This document shows positions 1 to 5,107 of a stretch of 5,526 nt of DNA, piece by piece. Below the pieces are notes generated by a model, which was not told the DNA's origin, ran no database searches, and worked only from the letters and a program-made list of their open reading frames with translations. The stretch's first letter is position 1. Each line of letters begins with the position of its first letter. Both the position numbers and the translations under genes were made by a program. The DNA comes from an uncultured Clostridia bacterium (GTDB lineage: Bacteria > Bacillota_A > Clostridia > Peptostreptococcales > Anaerovoracaceae): the NCBI GenBank assembly GCA_946645735.1, contig CAMPCK010000074.1:1-5526 (forward strand), written 5' to 3'.

Positions 1-297
1 TATCTTTCCCTCCTTGACCATGGGGAAGAGATACTGCTCGTCAATGATGGCGATCTCATAGGATGAAGGAGCGTAGCAATAAACGTATTCATTCTCATCG
101 ATCTTACCCTTGAGCATTACTCCGTTTATTTCCACTTCCGAGATCTTTTCTCTCTCAAGATAGTTTACGAATTTACTGAGTTCGATCTCAGTCTGCTTCA
201 CCTGTTCTTGTCTGGTGCCGTTGAAGAAGTATGCAACACCGAAAACTATAGCGAAAAGCAGAAGATAAATCGTAAGGTTTTTAGAAAATCTTTTCAA
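1..297 (-). CDS. ftsH: ATP-dependent zinc metalloprotease FtsH, N-terminal part (cut by left edge)
   Basis: This is the first 99 codons of a gene that runs off the left edge. FtsH is a membrane-anchored AAA+ protease that degrades misassembled membrane proteins and some short-lived regulators. The translation begins (M)KRFSKNLTIYLLLFAIVF, with a basic N-terminus and one hydrophobic membrane span at about residues 9-25. It continues with SKFVNYLEREKISEVEINGV (about 41-60) and a YAPSSYE stretch (about 75-81), typical of the extracytoplasmic FtsH_ext domain. The AAA and zinc-protease domains lie outside the window, so the call rests on the N-terminal domain and on the well-known tilS-ftsH neighbourhood. 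The start is TTG (295-297): an AAGGAG ribosome binding site sits 7 bases upstream and an in-frame stop (TAA, 310-312) lies just before it, so no upstream ATG is possible. The gene has its own promoter. Identity is fairly sure. Confidence 0.87.
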   Translation of the reverse strand, partial: MKRFSKNLTIYLLLFAIVFGVAYFFNGTRQEQVKQTEIELSKFVNYLEREKISEVEINGVMLKGKIDENEYVYCYAPSSYEIAIIDEQYLFPMVKEGKI

Positions 298-304
298 TTT
301 TTTT

Positions 305-310
305 CTCCTT
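305..310 (-). promoter_or_regulatory. Ribosome binding site of ftsH
   Basis: AAGGAG on the minus strand is followed by seven A residues and then TTG. It is a near-ideal Shine-Dalgarno site at ideal spacing and decides the TTG start of ftsH, because no ATG is available in frame upstream. Confidence 0.85.
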
Positions 311-320
311 TAATATCGTG

Positions 321-342
321 TTTTTGTATTTTAACACAAAAA
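321..342. repeat. Inverted repeat centred on the ftsH -10 box
   Basis: On the plus strand TTTTTGT (321-327) and ACAAAAA (336-342) are perfect 7-base inverted arms separated by 8 bases, and the -10 box fills the centre. It could be an operator, but the region is AT-rich and such repeats arise by chance. It does not resemble the CIRCE/HrcA or CtsR heat-shock operators as I know them. As RNA the hairpin would be weak, so I do not read it as a terminator. Confidence 0.35.
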
Positions 343-356
343 ATTTACAAATTCAA
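328..356 (-). promoter_or_regulatory. Sigma-A-type promoter of ftsH
   Basis: Reading the minus strand, TTGAAT (351-356) is a -35 box matching TTGACA at 4 of 6. After a 17-base spacer comes TAAAAT (328-333), a -10 box matching TATAAT at 5 of 6. The bases just before the -10 are TGT, an extended -10 element. The start point would fall near 320-322, giving a leader of about 24 bases before the TTG start. It lies in the only sizeable gap in the window, so ftsH can be transcribed independently of the upstream operon. A perfect 7-base inverted repeat spans the -10 box (reported as a separate feature). Confidence 0.75.
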
Positions 357-375
357 TATGAAGCGCAATATTCAC

Positions 376-1443
376 CTATTTTTCACCATTGGGATAAAAA
401 ACAAGCTCATTTTTCTTCCTGGAAACGCGGAATCCGCCGGTGAGCTCCGTGTAAGCCTCCTTGTGATTCTGTGACACGCGGATGCTTTCGATGGCTCTCA
501 TGTGCTTCTCCGTAATGTTCTCGCGCATGCCGACCGCATTAAGTGCAAGCATGTATACCCTGCTCCTTACGGCTGGATCCAGCTGACCCAGCTTACGGAT
601 ATCGAAGCTCATGGCTCCGGTCCTTGCATCCTCCATGGCCCTGAGCGCTTCCTTGTATATATACCCTTTATCCTCCGACTCTAACCTGCCGAGCCTGTTA
701 AGAGTGTCGATGATGTTCGGGTTGAATTCTTTTTCAAGAAGAGGCAGGAGTTCAAGTCTTATCTTGTTTCTCGAGTAGAGCGCCTCCTCATTGGTATGAT
801 CCCTCCTGGGTTCAAGTCCCTTTTCCTCACAGTATCTCTCAATCTCGTCCCTTTTGATATCGAGAAGCGGCCTGATCACCCGGAATCCGCTTTCGTCTCC
901 CCTGTCATAGGCGATTCCGGAAAGTCCGTCGGGACCAGTGCCTCTCAGGATCCTGAAAAGAATGGTCTCCGCCTGGTCGTTGGCGTTCTGTGCTACCAGG
1001 ATCTTCACCGCGTCCTTCTCGCAGGAGTATTTCTCCATGACTTCACGGCAGACGGTCCTGAAGGCATCATATCTGGCCTTTCTTCCCGCTTCCTCCGATG
1101 TCATTCCCAGTTCCGATGCCAGGGCATTGCAGTCCACTTCAAAGGACCTTAAAGGAAAGAACCCTTCAGTCTCCTGTGAAACTCTCAGGCAGAGTTCCTC
1201 GCAGTATTTCTGGTCCTCTTCAGCAGCTCCCGGCCTGAACTTATGGTTCACATGGACCGGATGAAGGGTGAAGCTGAAGCCGAATTTTCCCCCGGTCTTC
1301 AGATTGTCCTTCTTAAGTTCAAGAAGAGCATGATAAAGAGACAGAGAGTCCGGCCCTCCTGAAAGGCCCAGCACCAGATGATCTCCGTCTTTAATGAGAT
1401 TCTTTTCTTTAATTGTCCCGAGTATCTTTCTCTTGAATTCCAT
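376..1443 (-). CDS. tilS: tRNA(Ile)-lysidine synthetase TilS, short form
   Basis: TilS uses ATP and lysine to convert C34 of the CAU-anticodon tRNA(Ile) to lysidine. This changes its decoding from AUG to AUA and its charging from methionine to isoleucine. The 355-residue protein has the PP-loop SGGPDS (28-33), the HVNHKFRPGAAEED segment (64-77), EEAGRKARYDAF (117-128), the NDQAET motif with the RGTGPDGLSGI that follows (155-177), RPLLDIKRDEIE (191-202), DHTN (215-218) and RNKIR (225-229). These cover the catalytic N-terminal domain and the following linker domain, which ends near FRVSRKKNELVFY (338-350). The C-terminal TilS domain found in the longer E. coli (about 430 residues) and Bacillus (about 470) enzymes is absent; short forms are known, for example in Aquifex. 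The ATG directly follows the tatD stop codon (TAG at 1444-1446) with no clear ribosome binding site, suggesting translational coupling. Confidence 0.93.
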   Translation of the reverse strand: MEFKRKILGTIKEKNLIKDGDHLVLGLSGGPDSLSLYHALLELKKDNLKTGGKFGFSFTLHPVHVNHKFRPGAAEEDQKYCEELCLRVSQETEGFFPLRSFEVDCNALASELGMTSEEAGRKARYDAFRTVCREVMEKYSCEKDAVKILVAQNANDQAETILFRILRGTGPDGLSGIAYDRGDESGFRVIRPLLDIKRDEIERYCEEKGLEPRRDHTNEEALYSRNKIRLELLPLLEKEFNPNIIDTLNRLGRLESEDKGYIYKEALRAMEDARTGAMSFDIRKLGQLDPAVRSRVYMLALNAVGMRENITEKHMRAIESIRVSQNHKEAYTELTGGFRVSRKKNELVFYPNGEK

Positions 1444-2256
1444 CTATTCTATTACAAAAAACTTTCCGGCATTTTCTGAAGTTATGCGGGCAACATCCTC
1501 ATACTCCATGCCTTTGAGTTCAGCAACTTTTCTTGCCACATATTCCACATAGGGGCTTCTGTTGGGCTTTCCCCTGAAGGGAACCGGTGTGAGATAAGGA
1601 GCATCCGTCTCTATGAGAAGACTATCAAGGGGAACGGTCTCCACCACCTCAACTGTCTTTCTGTTGTTCTTGTAGGTAAGGGGTCCGTCAACTCCCAGGA
1701 CTGCGCCGAGCTTAAGATATTCCTTGGCGAATTCAGCAGAACCGGAGTAGCAGTGAATATCCACGTGGGGGGTTCCGTCGGAGAACTTAGCCTTTCTTTC
1801 ATCTGAAAAGGCTCCCTCCTCGATCAGGATATCCATGACTTCCCTGTCGGCTTCCCTGGAATGGATGACAATGGGCATTCCCAGTTCATTGGCAAGTCTT
1901 ATCTGTCTTCTGAACCAGTATCTCTGGGTGTCTCTAGGAGAAAGATCATAGTGAAAATCGAGACCGATCTCACCTATTGCAACGACCTTGGGGTCTGCCG
2001 CCATTTCCCTTAACTCTTCCAGGCCTTCTTCCGTCATATACTGTGAATCATGGGGATGCATGCCGACAGCTGCATAGCACCAGGGAAGACGTCTTGCGTG
2101 TTCCAGGGCCAGGCGGGAGCTCGGCATGTCGAAACCGATATCACAGATATATTTAACCGAAGATTCCTCTATTTCCCTTATTCTTTCCTCCCTTTCTTCA
2201 GGGGTGAAATCATCATTATTAAGGTGTGTATGTGAATCAAAAAGAATTTTTTCCAT
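1444..2256 (-). CDS. tatD: TatD-family metal-dependent hydrolase (DNase/exonuclease-like)
   Basis: TatD proteins are TIM-barrel, divalent-metal hydrolases with 3'-5' exonuclease or DNase activity in characterised members. From this start the protein has 270 residues, close to the usual 255-265. All expected metal ligands are visible: HTH (H9, H11) in FDSHTHL, E96 in AIGEIGLDFHY, H132 in VIHSREA, H168 in DIHCYSG and D218 in IETDAPYLTP. An in-frame ATG at 2289 would add 11 residues (MRGFRAPLFDL). I prefer 2256 because family members begin a few residues before the HxH motif and because the extra codons coincide with a strong GC hairpin. Neither start has a good ribosome binding site, so the start is uncertain. 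The gene follows metG, a common Firmicute pairing (metS-yabD in Bacillus), and its stop touches the tilS start. Confidence 0.92.
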   Translation of the reverse strand: MEKILFDSHTHLNNDDFTPEEREERIREIEESSVKYICDIGFDMPSSRLALEHARRLPWCYAAVGMHPHDSQYMTEEGLEELREMAADPKVVAIGEIGLDFHYDLSPRDTQRYWFRRQIRLANELGMPIVIHSREADREVMDILIEEGAFSDERKAKFSDGTPHVDIHCYSGSAEFAKEYLKLGAVLGVDGPLTYKNNRKTVEVVETVPLDSLLIETDAPYLTPVPFRGKPNRSPYVEYVARKVAELKGMEYEDVARITSENAGKFFVIE

Positions 2257-2260
2257 AAGA

Positions 2261-2287
2261 TCAAACAGCGGGGCCCGAAAGCCCCGC
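2261..2287 (-). terminator. GC hairpin after metG: candidate intrinsic terminator or attenuator
   Basis: Starting 16 bases after the metG stop codon, the minus strand has GCGGGGC (2281-2287) and GCCCCGC (2268-2274), a perfect 7-pair GC stem. The loop is TTTCGG, which can be read as a UUCG tetraloop closed by a U-G pair. The following bases, TGTTTGATCTT, are U-rich but interrupted, so termination may be only partial. tatD and tilS follow with no obvious promoter, so complete termination would leave them unexplained. An alternative reading is that the hairpin simply lies in the 5' end of a longer tatD coding region. Confidence 0.5.
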
Positions 2288-2303
2288 ATCTTTCTGTCAT
2301 TTA

Positions 2304-4277
2304 TCAGGATACGATCTCGCCGTCAGGCGCATCGGTGGTCACGACGAAGTTTCTTCCGTCGTCTCCTGCGAAGAGGAGCATGCCGTGGGATTCAAGTCCT
2401 CTGAGCATTCTGGGCTTAAGGTTGGCAACTACCACTACCTTCTTTCCGAGCATTTCTTCAGGGGTGAAGCTTTCAGCTACTCCGCTTATTACCTGTCTCA
2501 CTTCTGTGCCCATCTTTACCTGGAATACCAGAAGCTTGTCAGCCTTGGGATGTTTCTCAGCCTTGATGATGGTTCCTACTCTGAAGTCCATCTTGTCGAA
2601 GTCATCATATACGATCTCGTCCTTGAGCTTAAGGGGAACGGATTCTGCAATGGCCTTCTCAACGGGATCCTTGATGGAAGCTGCAGCCTTCTTTCTTGCC
2701 TCTTCCTCAGCGATCTTTGTGAGCTCTGCCAGTTCCTTCTCAACGTCGAGTCTCGGGAAGATCTGCTCGCCCTTCTTGACCTCTTCTCCGTGAAGCATGC
2801 CGAATACTTCAGCATCCTCCCAGACGATGTCTCCGGAGATTCCCAGCTGCTTTCTGATCTTTTCGGATGTGGTGTGCATGAAGGGATAGATCAGGATGGA
2901 TACGATCCTTAAGGTCTCTGCCAGATGGTTCATAACTGTATCCAGCTCATCCTTCTTAGCCTCATCCTTTGCAAGAAGCCAGGGTGCCTTCTCGTCGATA
3001 TATTTGTTGGCGCGTCTTACTACGGTCCAGATGCGTTCAAGTGCCATGTTAAAGGCGAACTTGTCCATTTCATCACTTACCTTTGCTGCAGCGCCTATAG
3101 CAATATTCTTAAGGTCTTCATCTGTATCATCGTGAGTCTTAGCCTCGGGAACTACGCCTCCGCAGTACTTCTCGATCATGGAAACGGTTCTTGAAAGGAG
3201 ATTTCCGAGGTCGTTTGCCAGGTCGAAGTTGATGCGCTTGAGCATTACTTCGTTGGTGAAGTTTCCATCCTGTCCGAAGGTGTACTCTCTAAGAAGGAAA
3301 TACTTGAGGGCATCGATTCCGTATCTGTCGATAAGGATAACGGGATCAACCACGTCCATGCCCTTGGCTGCCTTAGACTTACTTACCTTCTCTCCTCCGA
3401 GGAGAAGCCAGCCGTGGCCGAGAACCTTCTTGGGAAGAGGAAGATCTGCGGACATGAGCATTGCAGGCCAGATGATGGAGTGGAATCTTACGATTTCCTT
3501 ACCTACAAGGTGTACGTCTGCAGGCCAGTATTTGTTGAATTCCTCAGAATCATCGGGTCCGCCGAGTGCTGTGATATAGTTTGAAAGAGCGTCTACCCAT
3601 ACGTACATTACGTGCTTGGGATCGTTGGGAACGGGAATTCCCCAGTCGAAGGTGCAGCGTGATACGCAGAGGTCCTCGAGACCCTGGTTGATGAAGTTTC
3701 TCATCTCGTTTCTTCTGGTCTCGGGCTCAAGGAATTCGGGATGCTCGTCATAGAGCTTGAGAACCTTGTCAGCATAGTTTGAAAGCTTGAAGAAATATGC
3801 TTCCTCGCTGGCATGCTGAACGGGACGTCCGCAGTCGGGGCAGACGTTGTTCACTGCCTGGGTCTCTGTCCAGAAGGCTTCGCATTCCTTGCAGTAGAGT
3901 CCTTCGTAGGCTCCCTTGTAGATGTCTCCCTTGTCATACATTCTCTTCCAGATCTTCTGGACTCTCTCCATATGTCTGGGTTCAGTGGTTCTGATGAAAT
4001 CATCATAGGAGATTTCCATGGTCTTCCAGAGATCCTTGATTCCTGCAACCACTTCATCAACATATTCCTTGGGAGTTACCCCAGCCTCTTCAGCCTTGGT
4101 CTGGATCTTCTGGCCGTGTTCATCTGTTCCTGTGAGGAAGTGAACGTCATAGCCCTGAAGGCGCTTGAACCTGGCCATGGCGTCTGCCATGACTGTGCAG
4201 TAGGTATGACCTATATGCAGGTTTGAGCTGGGATAATAAATCGGTGTTGTAATATAATAAGTTCCTTTGTTTGCCAT
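2304..4277 (-). CDS. metG: Methionine--tRNA ligase with C-terminal tRNA-binding domain
   Basis: MetRS charges initiator and elongator tRNA(Met) with methionine in the cytoplasm. The 657-residue protein is full length for the Bacillus-type enzyme. Visible in order are HIGH (21-24), FLTGTDEHG (47-55), a zinc knuckle with two CxxC pairs (C129/C132 and C146/C149), YVWVDALSNY (225-234), and the KMSKS signature in the form KVSKS (297-301). A helical anticodon-binding domain follows (about 345-510), then a charged linker (about 511-550) and a C-terminal OB-fold tRNA-binding domain (about 555-657) with DFRVGTI, HPKADKL, ISGVA and ANLKPRMLRGLES. The loop after KVSKS reads KAAKGMDVVDP, longer than the usual KGNVVDP. 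The ATG lies 2 bases after the stop of the small upstream gene. An AGGAGG at 4291-4296 is 13 bases from the start, rather far, so coupling to the upstream gene is likely. No T-box leader is possible directly upstream. Confidence 0.97.
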   Translation of the reverse strand: MANKGTYYITTPIYYPSSNLHIGHTYCTVMADAMARFKRLQGYDVHFLTGTDEHGQKIQTKAEEAGVTPKEYVDEVVAGIKDLWKTMEISYDDFIRTTEPRHMERVQKIWKRMYDKGDIYKGAYEGLYCKECEAFWTETQAVNNVCPDCGRPVQHASEEAYFFKLSNYADKVLKLYDEHPEFLEPETRRNEMRNFINQGLEDLCVSRCTFDWGIPVPNDPKHVMYVWVDALSNYITALGGPDDSEEFNKYWPADVHLVGKEIVRFHSIIWPAMLMSADLPLPKKVLGHGWLLLGGEKVSKSKAAKGMDVVDPVILIDRYGIDALKYFLLREYTFGQDGNFTNEVMLKRINFDLANDLGNLLSRTVSMIEKYCGGVVPEAKTHDDTDEDLKNIAIGAAAKVSDEMDKFAFNMALERIWTVVRRANKYIDEKAPWLLAKDEAKKDELDTVMNHLAETLRIVSILIYPFMHTTSEKIRKQLGISGDIVWEDAEVFGMLHGEEVKKGEQIFPRLDVEKELAELTKIAEEEARKKAAASIKDPVEKAIAESVPLKLKDEIVYDDFDKMDFRVGTIIKAEKHPKADKLLVFQVKMGTEVRQVISGVAESFTPEEMLGKKVVVVANLKPRMLRGLESHGMLLFAGDDGRNFVVTTDAPDGEIVS

Positions 4278-4279
4278 TT

Positions 4280-4459
4280 TTAATCTTCGTCCTCCTCGGT
4301 CTCGGTCTGTTCAGGGAATAACCTGCTCATGATCATATTGGTGCCTGCGATCAGGGCTACACCTGATGCAAGTCCGAGTCCTACGAGGCTCATGAGTGCT
4401 TTGCCGACTGCCTTGGGTGTCAGATTCTCGCCGGCTGCAGTGCTTCTTCCTTGTTTCAT
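4280..4459 (-). CDS. Small single-pass membrane protein, function unknown
   Basis: This is a 59-codon ORF from ATG (4457-4459) to TAA (4280-4282), filling the gap between the kinase-like gene and metG almost exactly. I do not recognise it. It begins MKQGRSTAAGENLTPKAVGK, a basic, soluble-looking N-terminus. A hydrophobic segment follows at about residues 21-44, rich in Gly and Ala and containing a GxxxG pattern (G29, G33). The tail from residue 50 on is strongly acidic (EQTETEEDED). The charge pattern predicts N-terminus inside and C-terminus outside. Evidence that it is real: an AGGAGG ribosome binding site 7 bases from the ATG, 2-base gaps to both neighbours, and position within a tight operon. 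Its role is unknown; the context (kinase, metG) gives no clear hint. Confidence 0.8.
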   Translation of the reverse strand: MKQGRSTAAGENLTPKAVGKALMSLVGLGLASGVALIAGTNMIMSRLFPEQTETEEDED

Positions 4460-4461
4460 CT

Positions 4462-5082
4462 TTACTCCTCCTCTATATATTTTCTCTTTTCTACGTAATC
4501 CTTTATAAGTTCAGCTGCTTCTTCCTCGGTGATATAGCTGGAGTTGATCATAAGGTTGTAGTTCCTGTAGTCTCCCCACTTATATCCCGTGTGATAGTTG
4601 TAGTAATTGGATCTTGCCTTATCGATGGAATTGATGGTGTTCTTGATGTTTTCCTCGCTGTCACCGTACATGCTTACGGCACGTGCTATCCTGTCTTCCA
4701 TCTCGCCATAAATGAATACGTTTGTAACACCGGGCTTCTCTCTTAAGACATAGTCTGCACAGCGGCCTATGATAACGCCCTGATCAGTGTCTCCGATCTC
4801 CTTGATGACCTGGAACTGAGCCAGGAACAGTCTGTCGTTAACTGATAAGGTTCCAACGGATCCTTCGTTGAAGCTCAGAGCGGAAGCAAGGCTGTAGGCA
4901 AAGCCTGACTTTGCTTTCATCTCAGCCCCTTCTATTACTTCCCTGGAGTATCCGCTGGCTTCAACAGCCAGATCGATGATCTCCTTGTCATAAAAGGGTA
5001 CGCCGAGCTTCTCTGCAAGAAGCTTTCCGATTATTCTTCCTCCCGAACCATACTGACGGGATATAGTTATTAAATTCTTCAT
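4462..5082 (-). CDS. Cytidylate kinase-like family protein
   Basis: This is a P-loop kinase of the cytidylate kinase-like family (the Cytidylate_kin2 type of Pfam), common in Firmicutes and distinct from canonical Cmk. The true substrate is not known to me. From this start it has 206 residues. The N-terminus ITISRQYGSGGRIIGKLLAEKLG holds the glycine-rich nucleotide-binding loop, followed by PFYDKEII. Later come GVIIGRCADYVL, VFIYGEMEDRIARAV and a lid-like DKARSNYYNYHTGYKWGD, then NYNLMINSS. Two starts are possible: ATG at 5091 (adding MPE) or at 5082. I prefer 5082 because AAGGAG is 9 bases away and homologues usually begin MxxIITISR; for 5091 the GGAG touches the start codon, although an AAGGA lies 5 bases off. 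It begins about 25 bases after the aspartokinase stop, in the same operon. Its last codons form the next gene's ribosome binding site. Confidence 0.88.
   Translation of the reverse strand: MKNLITISRQYGSGGRIIGKLLAEKLGVPFYDKEIIDLAVEASGYSREVIEGAEMKAKSGFAYSLASALSFNEGSVGTLSVNDRLFLAQFQVIKEIGDTDQGVIIGRCADYVLREKPGVTNVFIYGEMEDRIARAVSMYGDSEENIKNTINSIDKARSNYYNYHTGYKWGDYRNYNLMINSSYITEEEAAELIKDYVEKRKYIEEE
4465..4473 (-). promoter_or_regulatory. Ribosome binding site of the small membrane gene, inside the upstream coding region
   Basis: GAGGAGGAG on the minus strand is both the last three Glu codons of the kinase-like gene and a strong Shine-Dalgarno site. AGGAGG lies 7 bases before the ATG at 4459. This supports the small gene as translated and coupled to its upstream neighbour. 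Confidence 0.8.
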
Positions 5083-5091
5083 TTCAGGCAT

Positions 5092-5101
5092 CTCCTTCCT
5101 T
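5092..5101 (-). promoter_or_regulatory. Double ribosome binding site before the kinase-like gene
   Basis: AAGGAAGGAG on the minus strand offers two overlapping Shine-Dalgarno registers. AAGGA is 5 bases from the ATG at 5091, and AAGGAG is 9 bases from the ATG at 5082. The site therefore does not settle the start alone; family alignment favours 5082. Confidence 0.65.
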
Positions 5102-5107
5102 GATAAC

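Noticed and set aside
354..371. Direct repeat CAATAT (354-359 and 366-371) at the upstream edge of the ftsH promoter
   Set aside because: Two 6-base AT-rich copies are too short to separate from chance, and there is no third copy.
298..375. Possible terminator for tilS in the gap before ftsH
   Set aside because: There is only a 5-pair AT stem and no GC-rich hairpin followed by a T run; readthrough into ftsH is likely.
208..474. Plus-strand 88-residue open frame across the ftsH start, the gap and the tilS end
   Set aside because: It crosses the ftsH promoter and two genes on the other strand, with low-complexity AT-rich coding and no family resemblance.
796..1264. Plus-strand open frames opposite tilS
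   Set aside because: They are shadows of the tilS PP-loop domain, which is conserved on the minus strand.
2290..2335. Possible promoter for tatD at the end of metG
   Set aside because: A GATAAA-like -10 has only a poor CTGACG-like -35 at about 15 bases; spacing and match are both weak.
2335..2912. Plus-strand open frames opposite metG (also 3178-3579 and 3813-4226)
   Set aside because: They mirror the codon pattern of metG on the other strand, overlap a clear full-length gene throughout, and show no recognisable domain or ribosome binding site.
4278..4500. T-box or other riboswitch before metG
   Set aside because: Only 2 bases separate metG from the upstream gene and that stretch is coding, so there is no room for a leader.
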